Below are positions 41,612 to 51,900 of a stretch of DNA of 64,000 nucleotides, piece by piece. The first letter of the stretch is position 1; each line of letters begins with the position of its first letter. The stretch is from Craspedostauros australis (taxonomy: Eukaryota; Bacillariophyta; Bacillariophyceae; Mastogloiales; Achnanthaceae). The notes beneath the pieces are model-generated. The model ran no database searches and was not told the origin of the DNA. It saw only the letters and a program-made list of their open reading frames with translations. A program made the translations under genes and the position numbers. The stretch is taken from contig JAMXDE010000006.1 in the NCBI GenBank assembly GCA_026770025.1, positions 1,178,001-1,242,000 on the forward strand. The letters run 5' to 3'.

Positions 41612-42586
41612 CGAACGGCTGGGCAACGAGAAGTTGTTGACAAAGAGAGAGAGAGAGAGAGAGAGCCTGCGAAGCACCTCTCATTCGTGATGATGCGTAA
41701 CTGGTAGAAGTCTGGCAATACATTCACATGACACTGCATGCCTACTCCCCAATGGCATATTGCGTAGAACCCTCCAGAACATGTCAGCCTTGTGTGCTTC
41801 ATTTCTTTCTGAAGCAATGAATGGATTGCTGCGCATGTACGAGCTGCTCGTGTGTACTGTCGGTCCTCTCCCAAACCATCCACCTTCGCCTGCAGCGACG
41901 TATGTCTTCTCGCTCCAAGAGCGCATTCGTCCCTGCGATTGGTGCTGCTGCTGGTGCTGGTGCTGGTGGTGGTGATGTCGACATCACCATGGCTGCCACC
42001 ACTGCCATCATGACCGTCGTCGTCGCCAAGCTGATCTGGTTCGACATGCATCCATCCAACCCAAACAGACACACAGCGACAGAGAGCGTCTGTTCGCGCG
42101 ATGGAACATTCTGCACCTTCCAACAGCTGCCGAAGTTGTTCTTCATCGTCCAAACATCAACACAACCTGCAGTGCGAATTATTTAGACACTGGAGATCCA
42201 ACCAAATCGGAGAACATCTGCCATCACAAAAGAGAAGCAGAGAACAAACCTCGACACGATACACACAAACAGATCTGCCCGCAACAGAATCCGAACAAGA
42301 AGAACATCACCACCATCAACAACAGAAGAAGAAGAACATCAAACCCGACCAACATCGTCCCACTTCGTTGCGCTGGGCTGCGCTGCCATGGCGAGTGTCA
42401 TAAAAAGAGTTTGGAAGAATCCAATCGATCCACACAAACAGAGACCAAGGAGAAGTTCACCATCTCAAAGTCAACCAGACTCTCTCTCTCGCTCTCTCCA
42501 GATCACACCAACTTCGACGAAGATCCCGCATTGGCAAGAACATCCGCAGAATTGCACATCCTTGATTCCATCATCATCCCATCATC
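41612..42586. other. Intergenic region with a GA microsatellite
   Basis: Nothing coding is supported; both strands show low-complexity frames. It includes a short GA tract at 41645-41664 and leader DNA of the zinc-finger gene at 42587. Confidence 0.5.
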
Positions 42587-43222
42587 ATGAGATCCACCTC
42601 CCTTTTCACAGTTTCGGCCGTGTGCTCCATGTCGCACTTGTGCTCGGCGTTCCGACCGCAGCATTCCGCCATCATGACACGAATGCCGCGTCAATCGCAA
42701 CATCAGCGCCTTTTCCTGGCGCTTCCCTTCTTCGAGGACGATGAAGACTGCGATCCCTACGAAGAGGATGATTGCCTGCCAAACTGGGACTTTGGCCAGG
42801 CATCCATCTCCGAATCTGCCCCAGCGGCCTCCACAAGTGGCGTGGCCGTTGGTATTGACACGGACGACGAACGCGATATCGACATGCAGCCGCGTCCAGC
42901 CGAATCGCTGGCAAACATCGGCGCCACCTCCAAGGCCTCCGTCACCGACAAGCGCGTGCACCTCGAAGTCACCTGGCAGATAGACGAATGCAAAACGACG
43001 GACGACGCCTGCGAAGACTTCTGCGAGGAATGCGCTGGCAGTGGCAGAGTACGGTGCCATTTCTGCCGCGGCACGCGGACATTAGTCATGAACGGTGAAT
43101 TTTCCGTCTGTCCCATTTGCGACGAACATGGGACCGTCGAGTGCAATGCGTGCAGCGGCACAGGCTTCATCGCACCGTGGGCGTCCACGATAGACGATCA
43201 TTTGACCGACAAGACTGCGTGA
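42587..43222 (+). CDS. BSD2/DnaJ-type zinc-finger plastid protein
   Basis: 211 residues. The N terminus has a signal-like stretch with CSAFRPQ, the A-F cleavage context of diatom plastid presequences. An acidic linker follows (PFFEDDEDCDPYEEDD). Near the C terminus are four CxxCxxxG-type units (about residues 145-200): CEECAGSG, CHFCRGTR, CPICDEHG and CNACSGTG. This is the DnaJ cysteine-rich zinc-binding fold without a J-domain, as in plastid BSD2-like chaperones that help assemble Rubisco or other complexes. The exact client is not shown. The gene is compact with no visible intron. Confidence 0.8.
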   Translation: MRSTSLFTVSAVCSMSHLCSAFRPQHSAIMTRMPRQSQHQRLFLALPFFEDDEDCDPYEEDDCLPNWDFGQASISESAPAASTSGVAVGIDTDDERDIDMQPRPAESLANIGATSKASVTDKRVHLEVTWQIDECKTTDDACEDFCEECAGSGRVRCHFCRGTRTLVMNGEFSVCPICDEHGTVECNACSGTGFIAPWASTIDDHLTDKTA

Positions 43223-43523
43223 GCGTGCGATGAGCAATACCTCCAACGAAAGTCGTGGGCATGGGCCGAGTACTCGCACGAGTACGGTGCAAGGCTCAAC
43301 GACTACGGCAGCCACAGCATCCACAACATCCACGACTAGGATCATCTTCAAAAAGACTAGAAACAAGAATGGCAAAGCCGCCACTCTTTCCAGACTATAC
43401 AATTACTTTCAGCATGTCATTTGCCACTACCTTTGCAAGTGCACTCGCAGCGCGTATTGCTTGGCGTTGTCGAATTGATTTTTGCAGGCTCTGGTCGTTC
43501 CAGCTATTCTATCATAATATTAT

Positions 43524-46429
43524 TTATAGCGATTTCAATTCGCCGTCAGCATTGATCTCGTAGTTGCCTGGTTCTGTGATGATGTACTCCTTGGTCTCAT
43601 GCTTTGCCAGAGTGTACCCTCGAATGGCGACCGTCTCCTCGTATTCCTTCTCCGCCTCATTCTCGACGAACTCCCAACCCTTATTCTCCACCTTCAATCC
43701 ATTCACGGCGACGTTGCAACCCTCGCTCGCACGAATGACCAGGGCACCGTCCAATTCCAGATTCTTCACAGACACTCCGCTGCCTTCCAGCACCAGGTAC
43801 GATCGCTCCGTCACGGTTCCGCCTTCCATTTTGGCAACGATCTCATCCTTCGTAATTCCGAACGACGCAGCCAAGATCACGCGTGGTCCTGGTGTCACGG
43901 GAATTCCCGCAACAAACACCAAATCATCATCCGATGATGTCACGGGCAGGGTCACGCCAGCGGCTTGCAGTTTGCGCTGATTCTGAATGTACATGTCCGA
44001 TTCGGCGGATGACATGGTGCCAGGGGCGGTGCTGCCCTTGGCGGCAGCGTCGACACCGGCTTCCAACGAGTTCTGCAACGCAATTAGCAACGTTTGGAAT
44101 GGCCCAACGAAGCAATAGCAGGACAAATGACGAGATGACAAGAGATCAGACAGAATAGAAACATAGATGATTAGCAAATCGTTGAAGGCAACATTCAATG
44201 AACAGGCATTCCCTCACGCTGCAAGTCGCAACCACACCACAATCTCAATTTATCACGGCACCAAAACACCACACGCCACAAGCCACCAGACTCGTACTCA
44301 TACGTACCTTGGCCGGAGAAAATGTGAACCACCGATCGAACATCGTGAATCCAATGTTAGCATCGGCACCCATCTCCTTTTGGAACAGCTTGGGGATATC
44401 TTGCATCATGCATTCCAGTCTGGTTGGCTTTTTGAATTCGGTACGGGTGTCATCCTTGTATTTGGGGTTGACGAATTCCAGCACGACGCCTTGATCTTCA
44501 CCGCGCAAGGTCTTGGCGTATGGAGACAGTTCGATGACCAGGTTGTTGGCATTGCCCGGGAATGGGGAGTATCCCGTGGATTCGTCAGCGACATCGCCGA
44601 GGCAATCGCCTTGCGAACGCAGGAGCGGATCGAGCTGGTTGTATTCGACGTTGATGACGAGACTCTTGGATGGGTCCGATTTGTGTCTGCGACGTTGCAA
44701 GAGAGTGTCGAGTAGCATGGATTTTGATCACGTTGAGTTGGGGAAGATGGTTGTTAGCATCAGAATGAAATCGTGGGGTGGAGAGAAAAGATTGCGTTGA
44801 CTGGGTGTTGCGGGGCTGAATGAATTCTTCACGCACTCACCCACCCACCCACAGACCAAAACGGGTACAAAGATTTGCATTGGACACGGCAAGGCTTTGC
44901 AATGCGCAGGCAAACTCATAATTCCATCACAATGAAGACAAGCCAAGGCAACATAAACCAACAATGCCAGACAAACACACAGCTGACTCACTCCAAACGC
45001 GAGATGGCACCAGCGGCCTCACCGGCCAATCGTGGAATGCAAATGCTGTTCATGCAGAATCCCTTCGACACGCTGACGCCGAGAGTGGGGATGATGGAGT
45101 TGATGACGAGAGCGTTGGTATCTTGCAAAAAGACGACGTGGCTGCGACCTTCTGATTCCCACTGATCGACGAGACCTTCACGGAGCAACAGATGATGCAC
45201 ATCGCCATGGCCGTGCGGTTTGGTCTGCAGGGACCATCGGTCGTCGTCATCCAATGCCAAACCAGCGCTGCCGTCCTTCAAGGCGGCGACCTTATCTTGC
45301 GTGACGATGGTGACCATGTCCTCGTCCATGCCAAAGTTGGCATTGTCCTTCAACAATTGACGCGTCAAGGGATCGGTATCGCCCGACGTCATGATGACGA
45401 GCGGGATGCGCACGTCTTCCTTTCCGAGCTGCTGCTGTACGAGTTTTTGCATGGCCAGGATGTATCGCGCGTAGGCTTCGAGGTAGCATTCGTTGGTGCA
45501 GAGGTTGGTCTCGAGACTGAGCTTGATGCCGGAATATCCCAAGCGCTCTCCCAACCCGCCGGCGACGAGGACGAAGACGGCGCCGCTCATGGCTTCCAGA
45601 CCGATGCGTTCGGCCTCGGCGAAGGACATGGTGCCCTCTCCATCGAAGCTGAGAGATTCGCCCTCTGGGACCATGGCCTCGAATTCTGTGAATGGGTTGA
45701 CGCCGTCGGCACTTTCCTTCAGCAATGTCTTTGCCTTGGAGAGGTAGGCGGCGAGGCCTCCTGGGTACGAGCTGTCCAAATCTGCCAGCTGTTGTGCGTT
45801 GTAACAATCGAAAGAAGAAGTGAGTTGAACAAGCGATTGGAGAATGGAATGGATGATATGAGCATGATTGAGTTGAAAGATCCTGTCGATTTCGCTGCGG
45901 TACTTGTCGGTAGTATGGTATGGTATGGCATGGCGTGCTGGAGCATCAGCAGGTTGTGGTATCTTCCAATTCACTCCCAACTGAACTCGAGCAGAATGAC
46001 GACTTTCGACTTTCCAAAGATTACGAGCTGACAAGATCACCACAAAGAGCCATGTGCTGTACTCCACAATAGAGTAGTTCTTCTGCTCTTGCTCTTTCTT
46101 GGACTCTCGCAACCCCAACGTACCTGCTCGGCAAGCTGCTGCTTCTCCGCATCGTTCGTGCCTGCCTCGGGCCAGTTGCCGTAGACATGCTGCTGCGAGC
46201 CATCGGTGTCGAATTCCATCAACCGCTCGATGGCCGCCCGGCCACGCTCCGACAGGATCTGAAGATTGTCTGCGGTCGTGTCAACGGTGGCATGCAAAGC
46301 TCCACCGCGCGGCATGAATGCAGGTGCCTGCGATGAGGTTTTGACCAACTGGGTGGTCGCAGGCGTGCCGAAGGAGGATGCGGATGCATTGAGCATCAGC
46401 CCAAAGATGGCGGAAAGTTCGAAGCGCAT
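43524..46429 (-). CDS. USP: UDP-sugar pyrophosphorylase (four exons)
   Basis: It makes UDP-sugars from UTP and sugar-1-phosphates for cell-wall, glycan and lipid synthesis. Exons in coding order: 46429-46124, 45788-44992, 44686-44308 and 44072-43524. All have GT-AG borders and matching phase, giving 676 residues. The N terminus (about 25 residues, ending ASASSFGTP) resembles a plastid bipartite signal. The nucleotide-binding loop is [20 protein letters not shown] (about residue 178). Sugar- and UTP-site blocks follow: [38 protein letters not shown] and [13 protein letters not shown]. The C-terminal domain carries the left-handed beta-helix-like repeats seen in the family ([29 protein letters not shown]). 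It ends ELKSL. Substrate range (UDP-Glc, UDP-GlcA and others) cannot be read from sequence. Confidence 0.9.
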
Positions 46430-46919
46430 TGTCGATGATTTGGAGTGTTTATTATAATGGAAGGCGAGATGAATGGATGGATCTATCGATTGTCGATAGA
46501 TGAAGCAAGGGATACTGTGATGTTGTTAGGTGAGGAACGTGGTGGTGTTGTTCTTGTTGTTGTGTTTGTGCTTTGCCACTCTTCTGTTGCGTCGCAATGT
46601 GTTGTGGTGGGTGAAGGTACGTTGTTGGTTGTGTTCTGATTTTGTGGAAGTTGAAGTGCGTTTGTGTGTCGATTTTGGTGTGGTCGAATGAGTCGATTAT
46701 GAGATTCGAACATCGAGAATCTTGGATGCAACTCGCCGACCAACGAACAACCAATCACCACGTCGGCAACCGCAACGCTCCATTTAATGAATGATGCATT
46801 CCATCGAGACACATTGAACAACCTTTCAACTCGTTGGGCTTCACTTGGATTTGAATTGATCCCGACCAACTCCCTTCCATCTCCGCAGTCCATCCATCCA
46901 TCCATCCATCCATCCATCC
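46430..46919. other. Divergent promoter region with CATC tract
   Basis: Between the pyrophosphorylase (-) and the ASNSD1-like gene (+). No coding sequence supported. Confidence 0.5.
46890..46919 (+). repeat. CATC tetranucleotide repeat abutting a start codon
   Basis: Seven or more CATC units run directly into the ATG at 46920; the last CATCC merges with CATG. Length changes here would alter only the leader, not the protein. Confidence 0.9.
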
Positions 46920-48680
46920 ATGTGTGGCATCGATCTTCGCGTCTTCATCAATGGCAAGGCACCACGTCGTGAGCGCTGTCATCAGTCTATTAGTTCAGGT
47001 GAAGATGCTGATTCCAGCAGTGCCCAACGCGATGGCGACGGTGCTGGTGATGGAGAACGTATAGATGGGAGTGCCAATGACAACATTCGCCGTAGAGGTC
47101 CGGATTCCTTCCAGCAAGTGGTCCTTTCGTCAGCATGCAGAGGTAACGATGATGATGATGACGGCGAATCAACGCACACCGTAGTGCTCGGTGCCTCCGT
47201 GCTCAGCATGAGATCATCACTGACCGTCCAACCCATCAAGATCGGCGGCGACAGCAACAGTGACGAGGCAGCCTACCTGGCATGGAACGGGGAAGTGTAT
47301 CAGCACCTACCGACAAACAGCGATGCAGTCATGCAAGATGCCTACGACTTTCGTCAATCCGACACACAATTGGTCGCCGATCTCTTGCAACAACAAGGCG
47401 CAATCTCTGGACACCACATTGCGCAGGCCATGAGCACGTTGGTCAATGCAGAATATTCCTTTGCCGTCATCACCAACCGTGCCATCTACTTTGGCAGGGA
47501 CGCATTCGGAAAGCGCTCCTTGATTCGGCAGGATTGTGCGCAATCCGGTTGCGTCCACATCGCTTCCGTGGCCCCGTCCTTGCCGGCAGATGAATCGACA
47601 GCCGTTTGGACGGAGGTGCCACCCGGACAAGTCTTCGAATATGATTTGCAAACGAGGGAGTGGACGACGATACCAATACCCACCCTGATTCCTCCACCTA
47701 TACTTTCCCATGCACAAGAACAGCAAGCCAAGACAGACGCGTATCCAAGAATACCAACATATCTCACTGATGCCACGTCCTCGCCACCATCAGCCGACAT
47801 CTCCGACGAACTCTGGCAGGCCTCCCTCACTTTCGAACGGCTGTTGCGACAGGCCGTTTGGGAGCGCCTGGATCATTGCAAAGATCGACCGACGACCGTG
47901 CTGTTTTCCGGTGGCATAGACTCCGTCGTGCTGGCGCGTCTCGCAATCGAAATGACGCCCGACGCAAAGCCTGTTATTCTTTCGAACGTATCCTTCGGTG
48001 ACGACTTTGCCAAAAGTGCCGATCGCAAGGCCGCACTCACTTCGCACGCAGAGCTCCGAGCTCTCTTTCCCAACAAATCTATTGTGTATCAGGATCTCAT
48101 CGTCTCGTGGGAAGAAACCCTGCAGCAGGAGCAGCACATCCGCACCCTCTTGTACCCCAAGCAGACAACGATGGACCTCAATATCGCCACGGCGCTGTGG
48201 TTCGCATGCCGCGGCGACGCCACGCCCTCGCGCGTTTTGCTGCTGGGCATGGGCGCCGATGAGCAGCTCGGCGGGTACGGCCGACATCGCAAGGCCCACG
48301 AGCGCGGCGAGCTGCAGGCCGAGCTGCAGATGGATCAGGATCGGCTATGGCAGCGCAATTTGGGACGCGACGATCGCATCGCGGCGGATCATGGTAAGGA
48401 GGCGCGGTTTCCGTACCTGGATAGCAACGTGGTCCATTTCTTGCGACAGCAGCCGTGCACTCCCATCATCTGCGATTTCACCTTGCCGCCGGGGGTGGGG
48501 GATAAGCGGCTGTTGCGCATCGTCGCGCAGCGATTGGGGTTGCAGCATGCCAGCGGATTGGTCAAGCGCGCAATACAGTTCGGGAGCCGCATTGCGCACG
48601 TCAGCGACACGAAACGATTTGGGAGCCGGCGCAAAGCGAAAGGAGAAAAGCGGAGTCCCAAGATGAGTGGATCATCATGA
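46920..48680 (+). CDS. ASNSD1: Asparagine synthetase domain-containing protein (ASNSD1-like)
   Basis: 586 residues. It begins MCGI, placing the class-II glutamine amidotransferase Cys at position 2 after Met removal. Amidotransferase landmarks follow: RRGPDSFQQV, AYLAWNGEVY, RDAFGKRSLI. The synthetase domain has the PP-loop TTVLFSGGIDSVVLARLA (about residue 325), then LLGMGADEQLGGYGRHRKAH and DHGKEARFPYLDSNVVHFL. This order fits the ASNSD1 family, which is distinct from classical asparagine synthetase and has no settled function. N-terminal insertions are Ser/Asp-rich. A basic C terminus ends RSPKMSGSS. No intron is visible. Confidence 0.87.
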   Translation: MCGIDLRVFINGKAPRRERCHQSISSGEDADSSSAQRDGDGAGDGERIDGSANDNIRRRGPDSFQQVVLSSACRGNDDDDDGESTHTVVLGASVLSMRSSLTVQPIKIGGDSNSDEAAYLAWNGEVYQHLPTNSDAVMQDAYDFRQSDTQLVADLLQQQGAISGHHIAQAMSTLVNAEYSFAVITNRAIYFGRDAFGKRSLIRQDCAQSGCVHIASVAPSLPADESTAVWTEVPPGQVFEYDLQTREWTTIPIPTLIPPPILSHAQEQQAKTDAYPRIPTYLTDATSSPPSADISDELWQASLTFERLLRQAVWERLDHCKDRPTTVLFSGGIDSVVLARLAIEMTPDAKPVILSNVSFGDDFAKSADRKAALTSHAELRALFPNKSIVYQDLIVSWEETLQQEQHIRTLLYPKQTTMDLNIATALWFACRGDATPSRVLLLGMGADEQLGGYGRHRKAHERGELQAELQMDQDRLWQRNLGRDDRIAADHGKEARFPYLDSNVVHFLRQQPCTPIICDFTLPPGVGDKRLLRIVAQRLGLQHASGLVKRAIQFGSRIAHVSDTKRFGSRRKAKGEKRSPKMSGSS

Positions 48681-48954
48681 TGACAATAGAATCTCGCATC
48701 TGCATAGCCTGTGAGTCACTCGAACACTTGTGCTGCCAATTGGGAGCATGGATTGCTTCAATCTTCTGATGGGAACCGCTTTTCATTTGCGTTATGACTA
48801 CTCGTATTCGTACGAATAGAAGACCCTAATAGAATTGTAAAATCGCCGCATTATCATGCCACCGTGCCGTTTGCTGCTGCTGTGTTCTGCGTTTCCCCTT
48901 GCTACTGACGTCATCATTATGCTTCTCCTCCTCCTCCTCTCGAAGTGTTGGTGA
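48681..48954. other. Convergent intergenic region
   Basis: 3' flanks of the ASNSD1-like gene and of the large minus-strand gene. No coding sequence. Confidence 0.5.
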
Positions 48955-51900
48955 TTAGAACAACGACATCTTCTCCATCTTGAGCATGATGCTTTGGGCC
49001 ACGTTGCTGCAGGTTTCGGGATAATTCTCAGCGGCTGAATACAGCAACGGGATCAGGCTGTCCAATGATGAGACCATGGTTTTGAGATTCTCGGGAAGGA
49101 AGCTGTACGACTTCAGCAAGAAGACCGAGATCTTTTGCACGTTGCCGTTCACCTGGTACCGTTGCATCGCCACTAGGACGATGTGGAACGTCAGCGTCCT
49201 CATCTTTGCGACAGATCTGGTTTGCGGATCGCACGCGATGTTGTTCATCGCCTTCAGGGCGTTGGTGACCACCATGGCGTCTCCCAAGTTGATCCAGATG
49301 GCGTACAGGACGGCATCTTCCGCTCCCGAGGCCACGATCACAGGCTTGTTGGCCGCCACCGTCGCGAGGTTCTTCAGCGCCGTCAGAGCCTCGTTTTGAA
49401 GTCCCGTTGATTCCGGATGCCCCTGCATGGCGCTGACGATGGCCTCGATGCCACCGCGGTTGCCAATGATGCGTTTTCCATCCGGCAGCATGCTCAAACC
49501 GCTCAGCACGGCGCAACCGTACCTCTGGATCTCCCAGTCATTCACGTGAAGCTCCATCGATCGGACGACCATCTCCACGCCATTGTAGTCGATCAGCATC
49601 ACCTTGAAGTGGGCGTTGCGGGTGCAAAGCAGACTGAAAGTCTCCAGGCCGACTCGTTGCACTGTGGGGTGCGCGATGTGCCGTTCCAGCACATGCTTGA
49701 GAGCTGGTCCCAGAAGGGACTTCATCGCATCGATGGCGCTGTCCTGGACGTTCAACGCGAGCCTGGTCAGCAAGCGACAAGAGTACTCCACAAGGTCTTC
49801 GTCTTCGCCATGAATTCCCAACGCGTCGCAAATTGCTTTCAGTATGGACACGGCGCGGAAGCCAGCCCCGTCGCCTATCACGCCACCCAAGTCCACCTTC
49901 ACAAGCGCTTCGAGGATGCAGAGGATGCTGAATTGGATCTTCCGATTGACCAGGAACTCTTCGAGGCAGAACAGGAAGCTGACCATCGCCTTTCCGAGTT
50001 CTTCTGCTCTGTCGTTGGCAATTGGACCATTTTGAAGCAGAGACGCCAGCGCGGCAGTGGCATTGGATATCACCTCCTCGCCATTGCCCGGTTTGAGCGT
50101 CGACAGGAGCGCCCTGACTCCCGTCTCTGAGCTTGTTCCGGGTAAGGCGTTGGATGCATCGCACGCTGCAATGTCGGCCAGAATCGATGGATCGACATCC
50201 GCCAACGATTTCGCTCTTTGCTGACGTATGAAGCCGCGAGGGAATTTTCGCCGGATATCTTCGATTCGCTGCCGGATTCCAGCGTGCGGTGGGAACCAGG
50301 TGGCCAATGCCTCCTGAACCTCCGCTCGGTCGGACGCCATCAGCTCGTCGTAGAGCTGGCCCCAACCATCTGCCAGGACCCATTTGGGATTCATCGGGAA
50401 GGCGAAGCCGTCCTTGATGCGGGCTGACAGGAAGTTCCGCACTCCCTTCGCATCCATGTAGTCCCAGTGCTTCTGCCCAGGAATGTGTTCCGAAATGACC
50501 AAGAATTCGTCATCCAGATCTTGGGGGAAGTAGTAGTTGAAGCATTCTGCGCCGTGCCGCACCGCGCCGTTACGGGTGTTACCACTGCACAGTGTATTGG
50601 CCGCCTTCTCCATGACGGAGTACGACACGGGATCGCCAAATCCGAAGCGAGGCATGACGGGGTGGATATCCTCACCTTCCCACGGGTTCTCCAGCACCTC
50701 CAGCCAACGGCTCGTCCAACTCTCCGGGCCGGGAGTTTTCAGGATATCTTCGATCCGATTCACGCACCACTTGAGGACGTCGATCTGATCATCGGGGAGG
50801 GGTCGGTGGAACGACACGCGTTGGGTTCCAATCAGGAAGGCGTCGAAGTCGGACACCACGGGGTACACTCGGTTGTGCTCTTCGTAGGCCATCAGGAGCT
50901 CGAATGGATTCATGGACGTGTCGGCCTCGGGGTTTGCGTTTTGCCACAGGACGGCGCGGGGTGCGCCTTCGGTAGGTGTGGCCAGGAGCGGCTCGAAGTT
51001 CTTATCCTGGAAGGCAGGGATCGATGGACGTCCTGTGTCGTACTGCGAGCCCTTGGGTCTGTGAATGTCCTGACGCACGATGAATGCCTCCCAGAACAAC
51101 CGCACGGGTATCTCCAGCCCGTAACAGTGAGGAGCGTACTCGTCGAGGAAGATGATGGTGGGGTCATCCATCTCGCATCCCAAGGCCTTCTGCACTTCCT
51201 CCCAGTTATCCTCCACCCCGGACTCCTGGCCGAAGCTGGGGTCGTCGACAAGTCGCTGCAGGACCTCCTTGGCCTCTCCGACTGCATCGACCATCTCTTC
51301 TCCCACGCTTTCCAGCACGACAGCCACAGAGTCACGAGCGATCGCGGTGGAAAAGAAGAGTCGCAAGAACCCGACCGTGCTCAGCGGGCGGATCTTCTCC
51401 TTGTGGTGATTTTCTGATATCTGCAGGAACGGGACGAAGGCGGAGAGCTTGCCACGCTTTGCTGATTTTCCCTTGATGTCCAGCCCTTTCCCGACGGCCT
51501 GGCCCATCATCATTTTGCGGATCGCATCCAAACTGGTCGGTCTCCAGACGGTGAAGATGGATGCTTTGGTGGTGAAGAACAACCGCGGATTCAACGGAAT
51601 GCCCCGATCGTGAAGCCGCAGCACGAGGCTCTTTGTCTTGTCCTTCTCCACGCCATGCTCGTCGCGTATCTGCTTGACCAACGAGAAGAAGTCTAGAATC
51701 TGCTGCCTGGGGTCCAACCGGCGGAAGGAGGACGCCCAATGCCTCAGCCGGAACCCGAGGTACGCCATGCGTTCTTCGCGGCTGATGACGAACTCGTTGA
51801 ATTCGCTCTGCGGCTGCGTCGTCATCTCCACTGGTGCTGGTTCCGGTTCGAATGCGCTGTCCATCCCGCCGGTCCGCATGGACATTCGTCGCATCTGTTG

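Noticed and set aside
45192-46031. A 279-residue plus-strand frame
   Set aside because: Shadow of UDP-sugar pyrophosphorylase exon 2.
50467-51417. A 316-residue plus-strand frame opposite the DEP-ARM gene
   Set aside because: It is antisense to a long conserved coding region and reflects that gene's codon bias.
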